Positions 8,985 to 18,182 of a DNA stretch of 20,299 nt are shown piece by piece. Below the pieces are notes generated by a model. The model was given only the letters and a program-made list of their open reading frames with translations, had not been told where the DNA came from and searched no databases. The number at the start of each line of letters is the position of its first letter. The stretch's first letter is position 1. Source of the stretch: Coptodactyla brooksi (taxonomy: Eukaryota; Arthropoda; Insecta; Coleoptera; Scarabaeidae); NCBI GenBank assembly GCA_033557675.1, contig JAWQRM010000713.1:1-20299 (forward strand), in the 5' to 3' direction. Position numbers and translations under genes: made by a program.

Positions 8985-9180
8985 AATACTAATATGACGT
9001 AATGCGATGTAAGGCGCTCCGCTCGATCTTGTTGGAAATAAAAGTCCTCATAATGAAAATCTTCGTGAATATGTGGTGTGACTGATTCCTACAATAAATT
9101 CAAGTAAGCAGACCTGGTTACAGTACCCACAAAAAAGGAAGCTCCAATTAATCCATGCGCTGATACACTTTACAGTCACT
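8985..9180 (-). pseudogene. Tc1/mariner-superfamily transposase fragment in the Su(H) intron
   Basis: Read on the minus strand this fragment gives AHGLIGASFFVGTVTRSAYL, an in-frame TAG, ESVTPHIHEDF and YEDFYFQQDRAE. This is the central catalytic core of a family of insect DDE transposases, where the motif is normally a GLIGP-type beta strand, a tyrosine-rich helix and FQQDGA with the second catalytic Asp. That Asp is kept. Only about 65 residues remain, with at least one stop, and both DNA-binding domain and third acidic residue are missing. The tail fragment at 18183-18490 may come from the same family. Confidence 0.8.
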
Positions 9181-9546
9181 CCTAGTAATATTACATGATG
9201 TTCCTGTATAATATGCAGATTTTTACATGTTCAATAAGTACCATTGTGGTGGTAATTGAACCATATATACTACAAAACTCCATTCTCCTAGATGTTATTG
9301 AATTTTGATGTCACGTTTCCATAATGATCCAAAAGTACAGCTTTAAAATATAAATAAATAAATTTTTTCTGCTGGAAAATGCAAGAAGGAAAATAAATTT
9401 CACAAATGTAGTTGTCAATAAACAGTGGTGTTACACTTTAACTTTTATATTTTTGGTATTAAAAATATAAATTTTAGAATCACCATTAAAGATTTGCTAC
9501 CATCTATTCTGACATATAAAGGAATTAGATGTTTCTGTTGTTTCAG

Positions 9547-9844
9547 ATGTCAAGAATCAATGCTATGCGTCGTACCAGACATTTCTCAATTCCGTGGTGA
9601 ATGGTTGTGGGTCAGACAACCGACACAAGTTCCAGTATCTTTGGTTAGGAATGACGGAATTATTTATGCGACAGGGTTGACGTTTACATATACCCCCGAA
9701 CCTGGACCGAGACCAACATGTCCAAGTGCCGAGGATATTATGCGGACGGGTACTTCGACAAGAAATCAAGCCCACACTAGCTCTTCGGTATCGGATTCCT
9801 CGTGGAACTCGCATAGTGGAGGTGGCATACATAACAATCAGTAG
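9547..9844 (+). CDS. Su(H): Su(H)/RBPJ terminal coding exon: IPT domain end and C-terminal tail
   Basis: This is the last coding exon. After the split Arg it reads CQESMLCVVPDISQF, then WLWVRQPTQVPVSLVRNDG and GLTFTYTPEPGPRP, which is the conserved end of the IPT/TIG domain that contacts Notch RAM-ANK/Mastermind and co-repressor partners in CSL proteins. About 46 further residues follow. They are poorly conserved, rich in Ser, Thr, His, Gly and Asn, probably disordered, and end GGGIHNNQ before TAG at 9842-9844. The acceptor tgttgtttcag precedes it, and the frame agrees with the upstream exon. The open reading before 9547 is intronic. Compared with vertebrate RBPJ the domain has only scattered substitutions, so the gene is intact here. 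Confidence 0.96.
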
Positions 9845-10479
9845 AAACTAATTAGGACTCTAAAAAAATAACAGCAGAAGCTTTATATTTTTAGAGTTTT
9901 AAATTACATATATATTTATTACAATTCTATGTCATTCTCAATCATTTTGTGATTTCTTTTGTTTTTTTTTATAAATTATGAGTGATAGAAATTCTGTAAA
10001 GTCAAGTACTTTTATTTCTTACGTTGAGTTGTTGGAATTTTCTTTTGAAAGTAGTTAACTAAGGAGTTGAAGTCTGGTAACACGTAATAATAATAATGCG
10101 CTGACAAAATTCGAGATACTATTTGGAAGATTCAAAACACTTTATGCTTTTTTATTTGTAGACTGCTGATAATTTCACTTTCCTTATACTAATGAGAAAA
10201 GTCTATATGGAAAGTGTTGATTGTTTTTGACTGTTTAAAGATAGTTTTAAATGTTTTTTGGGTTTTGAGAAAAGTTTACCAAAACAGAATACATTTGAAT
10301 GGCGTCAATTCTACCATTTTCAAGCCTCAAGTTTTTACATTTTTTTCACAATAATTATTGGTCCTCTGTTTAACTTTCTTCCTCAAACAATTCAAATAAG
10401 AACAAGTGGAATCATACTCTAAAGGAATCCTTGTTAGTTTCCATTAGTTTAGTTCATCTAATACAAGGTGAGTGGTGTG
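9845..10479 (+). other. Su(H): Su(H) 3' untranslated region, end not defined
   Basis: AT- and T-rich sequence following the stop codon. No canonical AATAAA was seen before the next transposable-element relic; only variants such as tataaa near 9971 occur. The polyadenylation site therefore cannot be placed, and the UTR may run further. Confidence 0.5.
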
Positions 10480-11400
10480 AGTTGGACGGCTTTGAAATGA
10501 AGAGTACTCAGTTCATTTTCGACAAAAAATTGATTTATTTTAAGAAAATGCCAGGTCATACTTAGATGATTTCCATCCTATATCACTTAAACCAATAGTC
10601 ATTTACCAAATGTGAGCACCTCATGTCAGATGGTGTCTTTTAACTTGTTTAAGTGTGGGGTTTTTTGACTCTAGGCATGGTTTTTCACAAAAAAAAATTA
10701 CAGTATGACATGTCAGAAGATCTGAAGTGCCATGGGACATCAATAAGAGCATCATCAGTATGTGCTGCAGCACCATCTTACTGAAAATAAACATACCTCA
10801 TGTTTACGAGTTGCCTTTGCTCCTCAAAAGAAATGGTTTAACATGGCAATGTAACGTTTTGAATTAACTACTACAGTTACGCCATTTTTTTCAAAAAAAT
10901 TCGGTCCGATTATACCAAAATCGACTACCGCATACTGTTCACTATATCAAGGTCGTTTGTGAAGGCTACAGGGATTCTCTGGGGCCCGATAATGAAAGTT
11001 TTACTTATTTACCATGTCACTCAAATGAAAATGAGATTCATTGCCCATTACAAGTATCGGATTTTTATTTTCTTCCAACTGCACTTGCATTTGTACAGAA
11101 AAGTTCTCACGTTGCACGAAATCTCTTGCCTTTAGCTGTTGAACCACCTGTACTTTGTACGGGTGAAATTTTAAATCTTGCTGTAAAATCATTCTTACTG
11201 ATTCATAACTCAATCTCAATTGCCTATTTTGCTCTTGCAATATTTTCCAGCATCGTTGCAGTGTGTGCTGGATCTGGTAGTTTCTTATTTATAATGTTCC
11301 CAGTTGTTCACATATTCACCCATCTGAGGATCGTATTGTGGCTGGGATCATATTATTACCTAGTCTTGTGCAATATTAAAATATTGATAAAAGGATGCTG
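10480..11400 (-). pseudogene. Tc1/mariner-superfamily transposase relic
   Basis: This is a nearly end-to-end but badly broken DDE transposase. Going along the minus strand: a trace of the N-terminal helix-turn-helix (DPAHTATMLENIARAK); LRLSYESVRMILQQDLKFHP and PYKVQVVQQLKARDFVQRE in an open segment at 11001-11240; then NESHFHL..MVNK. The family's Ser-Asp-Glu at that point reads Gly-Asn-Glu, so the first catalytic Asp is lost. Next come HYRAPENP, FGIIGPNFFEKNGVTVVVNS and KRYIAML; a Q-stop-DGAAAHT that keeps the second Asp near 10765; and a degraded tail with LNKLKDTI. Multiple frameshifts and stops are present. Terminal repeats and target duplication were not identified. It lies just beyond the Su(H) 3' end, antisense to it. 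Confidence 0.88.
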
Positions 11401-11407
11401 ATGCTGA

Positions 11408-11437
11408 AAGTGCAAAGTTATGGTGGACTTTGCACTT
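11408..11437. repeat. Perfect 11-bp inverted repeat
   Basis: aagtgcaaagt, an 8-nt spacer tatggtgg, then the exact reverse complement. It sits at the upstream edge of the transposase relic on the minus strand. Confidence 0.85.
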
Positions 11438-12876
11438 CGATCATTGTGGTTGTAAGCAAACCTTGCTTTCCTCCTATGGTGATGATCTAACGTGTACTAC
11501 CAACATAATATCCGTCTAACTCCCGTTGGTCGTCTGTAAACTAAAAGAAAAAAATAGGTTCTTTAATCCATGCAAGTTATGGGTTTTGAAAGTAACATTT
11601 TAAGGTAGAGCAATTGTCAACCAAACTACTCTATCTACTCTATCTAAACTACTTGATTCTTTCGTTGCTGAAGCTAAGAATTCGTCAGAATTCTTAGCTT
11701 CAGCAACCTTCCACATAAAGTTTAAAAGGACTATCTGTTCAATTATATCTGCCATGTACTTTCCGACTGTTTGTTCTTTTTGTAACTACCTGTAGAAACA
11801 ACAAAACAAAGGTGAATCGCAGTAAAACAATCGAGCTTATTAAAAAACAATCTTTTGTTTCCAGTTTATATTATGAGAAAATTCCCACAGGCCAACTGGA
11901 AATGTTTAAGACGCAGAAACAACGTGTTATAAAACTTCACGTGGTACTTCTGAGTGTCTATTCCAACGGTGTGGACTCATTTTGAATGACCATGGGAACA
12001 TGGGAATATTCCCATAGTTATTTTGCGTGTATCAAGATAAAACTGACTTCCTACGTTGTTAAGTTGCTAACTGTATTTTCATTAATTGCAAACAACGCAT
12101 CGGAGAGTATAAAACAAATTATTAGAAATTTTTCTTCAATATCTTACAATATATTCTTAGTCAAATACGTATTGGAGGTATCCTGTGGTGCAGTTTTTAG
12201 TACCAACATAATACCTACCTTCTTGTGTAAGTCATTAATTGTACACCCTAATTTTAAACAAATAGAAGCGATTAAAACCAAAGTTTAAACTTAAAATTAT
12301 GTACGTACATACGTGTATTTAGCTTTATTACAATTATAATTATTATTGTATTGTATTCTAAACCACAAGTACTTTTTAACTAGCAGCTGAAAACCTGAAT
12401 GTTATGAATTGGTAGTTTTTCTCTCTCTGTCCTTTAGAATCTCACATTTTTATATGTTTGTGTTTTAATTCGTCTGTGTACCTCACGTTATAAATTTACA
12501 CAAACTGAACAACGAATCTGAATTTAAAATACATTTTATTAAGTAACCATGTACATATGTAGTTAACTTTCGTCTCTATATATAAACTTGTAATTTTCAT
12601 ATACATATACACCTGTAATAAGACATGACATATCTGTAAATTTCCCTCTATTTCGTTTTGTAGAAATATACAATATAAATACAAATTATATTTAAAAATA
12701 AATACTGTAGTTTTATTTAAGTTCAGTTAAGAAGAAAAAGTTAAATGTACCCAATCCTGTATCTACAAAGTGTGTATAAATTATAAAAGTGTGTGATTAG
12801 TATGCACGATCCTGGCGAGAAGAGCAGAATGATAAAATATATGCAGTTAAGGATGTGTTTGCAGACGACAACTGTT
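11438..12876. other. Non-coding stretch with short palindromes
   Basis: No family-recognisable gene. The ORF at 11986-12288 (+, 100 codons) is the longest and matches nothing I know; its composition is AT-driven. A perfect 16-bp palindrome, atgggaatattcccat, lies at 12000-12015. One AATAAA occurs near 12700 in very AT-rich sequence and cannot be tied to a transcript. Confidence 0.4.
11664..11707. repeat. Perfect 20-bp inverted repeat, 4-nt loop
   Basis: gttgctgaagctaagaattc is followed by gtca and its exact reverse complement. There are no mismatches, although the surrounding element relics are heavily decayed, which argues for a recent origin. Confidence 0.95.
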
Positions 12877-13150
12877 TAAGGTAATGCAAGAATTGGAGAT
12901 AATAAAGTTGATCAATCTAGTGAGAATAATGTTAAGATAAAAGTACGTCAAGATTGTTCAGAGTGGAGAATGTACTCAGGCAGGGTAATCCACTCTTCAG
13001 GGCTGTCCTTTTCAATGTTGTTTTCGAAAAGGCAGTTAGAGATGCAAAAGTGAATAAAGCCAATATAGAAACAACACAATATAAAGCATTGATGTATTGC
13101 ATTTATGGACAATTCTGATATTGAAGAAGTTATAAAATCAGTAGTGGTTT
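12877..13150 (+). pseudogene. Non-LTR retrotransposon reverse transcriptase fragment
   Basis: This is a short relic of an endonuclease/reverse-transcriptase retroelement. It first reads MQELEIIKLINLVRIMLR, corresponding to the segment upstream of RT motif B (typically a leucine-rich 'LGIP..LI.L' region). After a stop and frame change comes VENVLRQGNPLF, then VLFNVVFEKAVRDAKVNKAN, matching the conserved RQGD-PLSP-LLFN block of RT. Finally FMDNSDIEEVIKSVV lies where the catalytic YADD and the following helix should be. The YADD box itself is destroyed. Motif RQGN replaces RQGD. Too little remains to choose among RTE, jockey or related clades. Confidence 0.72.
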
Positions 13151-14280
13151 TTTATTAACAAATAAGTGTATGGGTAAGTGACATAATGTGTAGGGCTGGA
13201 TGCTTGAACAAAAATTGTACTAAAAATAAATCTTTGAATTTTGCAAATTTTCTGTTATTACATTTACTTATAGCACTTGCCTTCAATCAAAAAATATCTT
13301 AATTACACTGCACATTCTTCAATACTGACCAACAGAACCCACCAGTGACCCAAGAAGAATGTTACCAGTTTTGTCATCGACATAGTTGGAGATTTGCAAT
13401 ATACTTTATTTTTTTATATAAGGCATAGCAAAAGAATAAAATAATCCATATGTCTTTTTAATTGCTTGTCAGTTCAAAATTTTGTTTTTTAATTTATGTT
13501 TAGGGTGTATTTTAGTGATATTAACTTACTTTTGTATAGTTATAGTCGGTATAATGAGTTATGAGTCGGAATGTGTGCTTTTTATTTCTTATTACAATAG
13601 TCATATTGTTTACTCGGGCCTGTACAAAATTTTCAGTTTCATTACATAACAAAATATTCTACAAACTTTAAAATTTAATGATCCAATGTACTGTGATTGT
13701 TAAACCTGGACCAATAATAATGGCATATAAGGAAAATGTAAATCTATAATTGGACTCTGTGAGTAGCATTTGTTGACTAAAGTTGTCGGTTTGGAACCTT
13801 CGACTTAGTAATAAAGTTAAACAATGTCACCACTTGTCCAAAACCGAACAACTTTAACTTAGCATTTGTTGTGGCCTTAAAAAATGTGGTATGTTAGCTC
13901 ACCTTTAAGATTTTATCTATTTTCAGTTTATCAATCATGAATTATAGGTGACCATGGAGAAATTGTTATTTTCTTCTAGTACCTAATCGTGGTTATTTTA
14001 TATTTTTTTAATTTTATTATCAACTGTAATGTTTCGTATGCTTATGATTGGCTAATTATGCTCATAATTGGCTGTATGCGTATACCACTTTACGTTCTTT
14101 TAATACGAGTATAAGGGCCAGCCTTATTAAATAAACTAATGGCGAATACTGACCGATGCGAAACTGAGGCGAATACATGGGTACATCGGATACTACAAAA
14201 TGATTTTTTCTACCAACAGGGTCCTTTATGTTAAACAATTGTCATTACTACGTCAAAATTGGAAAATAGCTGCTTAACGC
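13151..14280. other. Non-coding stretch
   Basis: No gene or element recognised apart from the inverted repeat at 13779-13855. The short word tagcatttgttg flanks that hairpin on both sides (near 13764 and 13860). Confidence 0.4.
13779..13855. repeat. Imperfect inverted repeat, ~16-bp arms
   Basis: aaagttgtcggtttgg at 13779-13794 faces ccaaaaccgaacaacttt at 13838-13855, with two extra bases in the right arm. A direct repeat of tagcatttgttg flanks it, so it could be a small fold-back insertion or a rearranged end. Confidence 0.7.
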
Positions 14281-14312
14281 GCGTTTCGCAAACCAAGTTG
14301 GCATCATCCGGA
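14281..14312 (-). other. Structured CGGATGA...GAAAC motif (Penelope-end-like)
   Basis: On the minus strand the sequence reads ccggatgatgccaactt followed by ggtttgcgaaacgc. It has the same layout as the motif at the end of the Penelope-like element at 18119-18147: CNGANGAT, a hairpin-forming segment, then GAAAC. No RT homology was found on its 5' side, so if it is a retroelement end it is an isolated one. Confidence 0.45.
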
Positions 14313-15400
14313 GCGATGAACGACATCTTTTATCGCTGTGGTTTCACAGGTTGAGTTTTGAGTATGTACTTTCTGTTGTCTGCTTATGTTTTGTAACAAC
14401 AAATTCAGTGATTTAACGGACCAGTACCGGAAAGTTTATAAATAATTGCATGTTTATAAATGCATTTTTCGTTATATGAAGTTCACAAGCAGTTTTGCTG
14501 ATCATTTCAATATGTCCAGACAGTTTGAACACATTATGGAAATAGGCGAGGTCAAAATTTCTAAATAGGGCGACATAAAAAGTTCTTTGCGAGAAACATT
14601 AAGTTCAAAAGTGAATTTCCAAACTAGTGTAGGATAACGGTTACTCGTGCCATATTATTGTAACATATTATGAATATGGTATATAGCATATTTTTTAATA
14701 TTAAAAAATAAAATTAGTAATCCTTATTGTTGCAGGGAAAATATAAGATCATTATTACAAACATAAGTTAGCAAATTTAAGAAGTTGCTTGTGTATTTCA
14801 ATATATGTAAACTAATTCATGTTCAGTAAAGGGTTTCTTAAATTTGTTCTATTCTTTATATTAAGGTAATGTAATATTATTTATTTTTAGAAACTGATTT
14901 TACATTTTTCACAACCAGGTGGAAGCGTTTGCACAGTCAATACAATGGAATTTTTTTAAAGAATGAGCTTTGAGAATACTGAGAATTTGAAAGTGCTGTA
15001 ATATCGTCTATATTTAAAAACTAGATTTCGCAGTTTTCTTTTTATAGTATAGTAACTTAATATTAAGAAAGTAACCCCAAATCTACATTTTTAAACGTAC
15101 AGTTGGCACTAATTTGGTAGAAACCGTTATGAAGCCAATTCTTAGTTTAAACGTTCATCATTCTATAACCAGCATTGTTAACTCTACCTGAAACGAAAAG
15201 AAAAACATTTTACTTTGGATATTTACTTGAAATAATAAGAATAAATATCTTACCAAATTTCTTTCTTCCACATTTAGTTTTGATATTGGGTAGCGATACA
15301 AGTACGACAAGACTATCTACCTAAAAATGAACCATTCATAAATAAATGCTTTAAATCGTAAAAGAAATTAAGATTATGCATAAATTGGAGTTCTACTTAC
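14313..15400. other. Non-coding stretch
   Basis: AT-rich with no recognised gene. A perfect 22-bp palindrome, tattttttaat joined to its complement, lies at 14689-14710. On the minus strand, splice-acceptor-like tracts near 15195 and 15325 could belong to lost 3' exons of the odorant receptor remnant, but no convincing coding follows. Confidence 0.35.
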
Positions 15401-15941
15401 CTTGTTCACGTTAGCTTCTACACTTCTAATGATAATTACACCAAGGATTATCTAGGTAATCCCCAAGGACGCTAACATTATAAATTCTACGTCTGCGAGT
15501 GTTTCATCAATGCATGTTATATCATTACCTTAGTATATGTAGCATAACCAAAGTATTCAGCGAATAAATCACGACTTGCTGCGATGTGCTTTCTATATGA
15601 AGTACAATCCCGTAATCTGTTCTTTAATGTATTAGTTGGATTATACGTTATTCTTATACTTAAGACTTTAATGACATTATAAGCACTTAATTTCAAAGAC
15701 ACAACATATAAATTTATCTACGAGCAGGTGTGTAGTGGGCATCCACTACAGATCTAATTATAACTAATACGAGAAGAATACTACCATTCGGTGTGTAGAA
15801 AACAAAATATATAGCACCCACAGCGTATCGTTAATTTTTTCAGTTTTCTTATTATTTCAAAACTATTTGTCTCTTTACAAATATTTTCGAATATTTTCTT
15901 TACTACGTCCGCATTCTCCAAAAGGATTTTAATTCTGCTTT
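15401..15941 (-). pseudogene. Probable insect odorant receptor remnant
   Basis: Several splice-bounded open pieces on the minus strand resemble the second half of a 7tm_6 insect odorant receptor, a seven-helix ligand-gated channel of olfactory neurons. The best exon is 15529-15717 (63 codons, acceptor ctcgtag, donor aag|gtaatg), reading SAYNVIKVLSIRITYNP, then LKNRLRDCTSYRKHIAASRD and LFAEYFGY. This fits the family pattern of a helix, 'L+.C+.+H..I' and '...LE..F'. Upstream, after cattttctcag at 15941, come ILLENADVVKKIFENI and LKKLTIRCGCYIFCFLHT, like the region before and in helix 3. A frameshift then leads to PNGSILLVLVIIRSVVDAH. Downstream, 15401-15490 reads VEFIMLASLGIT, a stop, IILGVIIIRSVEANVNK and a good donor, gtaagt. 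The stop and frame mismatches suggest a pseudogene. Alternatives are chance, or a gustatory receptor. Confidence 0.45.
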
Positions 15942-16439
15942 CTGAGAAAATGAAATAAACGATGATCAATGTACATTGAAGAATACATCACCATTAAATA
16001 TACTTCTTGGTATTTATCAATATCAAACAAATCGAAATTGCAAAGGAACAGGCCATGTATCGAATTGTGAATATTTCTACTAACAACAGAATTACGGCAG
16101 CTGTGTTCATAGACCAATTTGTTAAAGTAGATCGCGAATTTTTGCAAGATTTTATAAAATTCACTGCTCCAGATAAATCCGCTAGAAACATACTCACTTC
16201 AGAACGATACTTAGCTATGTTCAAGGTTTTGAAGTGTAAAATAATGATATAAAACAATATTCTTACCGTTACGAACCGAGTTGATATTACTTGCATTTGA
16301 AACTAATGATTAGCATCAAAAGTTTTCACCATTAAAACGAACCATGGACCAAAAATACAAAATAATGAACAAAAAACTCGATAAATTGATTAGCACACAA
16401 AAATAAAAAAATAACGCAACTAACGAAAGCTCCACACGC
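15942..16439. other. Unassigned stretch between receptor remnant and retroelement
   Basis: Both strands are open: 16007-16252 on + and 15994-16296 on minus. On the minus strand, ATG at about 16289 leads to a good donor (acg|gtaagaat), and a later frame reads DIDKYQEVYLMVMYSSMYID, loosely like the region between helices 3 and 4 of odorant receptors. The + strand ORF has a globular-looking composition but no recognisable family. No call is justified. Confidence 0.3.
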
Positions 16440-18122
16440 CTTTCACAGAACGTAATAAACATGGCCAACATACCATTCTTAGAATCAGAAATAAAACTAT
16501 TGGATAAAGGATTAAGACACAATATAACCAACTACAACAAGAAAAACAGAAAACTTAATCGTGGAAGCGGAACTAGCGGTACCAAAGCTGCCAACTGAAA
16601 CACAAGAAAAAATTTGACACAAAATCGCACAAGAAATAGAAAAAACAATCAAAGAAAACGAAAATAAACAAAACAAAACCAATAGTATTATCAACCAAGA
16701 ACAGAAGACAATAAAACACATAAAAAAGCAATGAAAAGAAAATGATGCAATATTAACCAAGGCAGACAAAGGTAATGCGACCGTCATTATCAACAATCAA
16801 CTGTACATAGAAAAACTGAAGAATTTATAACAAACAACAACTGTACAAAACAAAAAAAAAACCACTAGCAAATTCCAAAAAATCGTTCGGAAATGAGTCA
16901 AAGAAACCAGCTTTATACAGAAGGTGAAAAGCACAAATACATTAACATGAATCCCCCCAAGTGCCAAAACTGAAAGGGCTACCTAAGATAAACAAAAACA
17001 ACACACCGATAAGACCACTAGTAAATTTTACAACGACACTAGCATACAAATTCTCCAAATACTTAGCAAAGAAAATAAAAACCACGATACACATAACGAT
17101 AAACATACAATAAAAAATAACACAGATTTAATCAACAAATTGAAGAACTTAAACATCAACAGAAATAGGAAAATAATATCGCTAGACATAACAAATATGT
17201 ACAACAACATACCAATAGAAGAAACAATCAACATACTCAGACAAAAAATCACTAACGACAAAGACGTTAAAACAGTAATCAGCATCCTGAAAAGTAAAAC
17301 TATTTCCAATTCTACAACAAACAGTGCAGCGACGGATTATCTATGGGAGGCCCATTGTCTGGAATAGTCTCAGAAATATTTTTACAAAAACTCGAAGAGG
17401 AAATCAACGAAGAAAGCGCAGAAAAGTTTAAGATAAAAGCCTGGGTTAGATACGTGGATGACATAATATGCATCACCGAACACCCACAAATAGATGAGAT
17501 AATGAACTACATTAACAAAAAACACAAGAACATACAATTCACTTATGAGACGGAACAAAACATCAATATAAATTATCTAGGCCTCAATATGACCAAAAAG
17601 ATAACAAACGAACATACAAAATATGCCGAAAACCGACACAAATGGACAACTTAATTCATTATACTTCGGTACATCCGAAACCACATAAAGAAGCAACATT
17701 TAGAAGGTTACTCCATAGACTAGAATGAATTTCGATGCGGAAAGAAGACTAAACAAGAAATGAGCATGATAATACAAATAGCTAGCAAAAACGGTTACTC
17801 CTCAACATTAATAACAAAGTTACACGAAAACATAAAGAACAAGAGGAGAAATATAGAAGCAAAAGACAACGCAGGAACACATGAAACACAATGGACGACT
17901 TTCACGTACACTGTACCTCACATACACCGTATAACGAAAATAATTAAAAAACAAAACATAAATATTGTATTTCGGACAGCACATAGTATAAAACACATTA
18001 CACAACCAGCAATAGAAGAAAACAACATAAAGGAACAACTACATAAAGGAACAATTTTTCAACCGTCTGAACTATGTAACACTCCACAAAATCAAAAAGA
18101 ACTTGTTAACAACTGCTTCTGA
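16440..18122 (+). pseudogene. Penelope-like retroelement (reverse transcriptase), decayed
   Basis: This is a Penelope-like element, a retroelement class that normally encodes an RT joined to a GIY-YIG endonuclease. In order: IPFLESEIKLLDKGLRHN (16467-16523); ILTKADKGNATVII (16750-16791); GLPKINKNNTPIRPLVNF (about 16975-17030); motif A, IISLDITNMYNNIPIEE (17176-17220); motif B, DGLSMGGPLSG (17331-17363); the catalytic box in WVRYVDDI with YVDD at 17451-17462; a palm/thumb segment, FTYETEQNININYLGLNM; and an open C-terminal part at 17760-18122 with HIHRITKIIKKQNINI. At least four frameshifts or stops break it, including one just before motif B. No GIY-YIG, CxxC or YIGQT-type motif appears before the TGA at 18120-18122, so the endonuclease was deleted or never present. 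The strand is A-rich, as in many members. Confidence 0.88.
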
Positions 18123-18147
18123 AGATGATCTTATCATACATCGAAAC
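18119..18147 (+). other. Structured CTGAAGATGA...GAAAC motif at the retroelement's end
   Basis: It starts inside the final TGA and reads ctgaagatgatc, ttatcatacat, cgaaac. The atgat/atcat arms (18125-18129, 18133-18137) with a ctt loop can pair, as can gatg/catc (18124-18127, 18139-18142) directly before GAAAC. Hammerhead ribozymes, known from Penelope-like elements, have CUGANGA, stem II and GAAA in this order. Here the stem is not positioned as in a canonical hammerhead, so it may be a degenerate ribozyme or a different conserved 3' structure. Confidence 0.5.
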
Positions 18148-18182
18148 TAGTAAAGCGAATACACAATTTCTATCAACAGTCA

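Larger units (their letters stand above)
7742..9546 (+). other. Su(H): Su(H) intron, 1805 bp
   Basis: The donor ag|gtaatg and the acceptor tgttgtttcag split an Arg codon (ag|a), and the joined reading continues the conserved MYRC segment. The intron contains an 8-bp hairpin just after the donor (7747-7769), an inverted SINE pair and a transposase relic. The rest is AT-rich with nothing else recognised. Confidence 0.93.

Noticed and set aside
9425..9546. Open reading before the last Su(H) exon.
   Set aside because: It is hydrophobic AT-rich sequence unlike CSL proteins, and a splice acceptor at 9546 gives the correct continuation of MYRC.
11126..11401. + strand ORF of 91 codons, hydrophobic.
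   Set aside because: It is the antisense of the transposase relic, whose minus-strand reading has clear family motifs.
14689..14710. Perfect 22-bp palindrome.
   Set aside because: It is composed only of A and T in AT-rich DNA, so chance or a simple AT tract explains it well.
16007..16252. + strand ORF of 81 codons with a globular-looking composition.
   Set aside because: No family was recognised, no splice or expression evidence exists, and the opposite strand is equally open.
16512..17309. Long hydrophobic minus-strand ORFs resembling membrane proteins.
   Set aside because: They are the complement of the A-rich Penelope-like RT; Lys/Asn codons on one strand read as Phe/Leu/Ile/Val on the other.
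18119..18147. Calling a functional hammerhead ribozyme.
   Set aside because: The stem is not placed as in the canonical core and no flanking stems I and III were found, so only a structured motif is reported.
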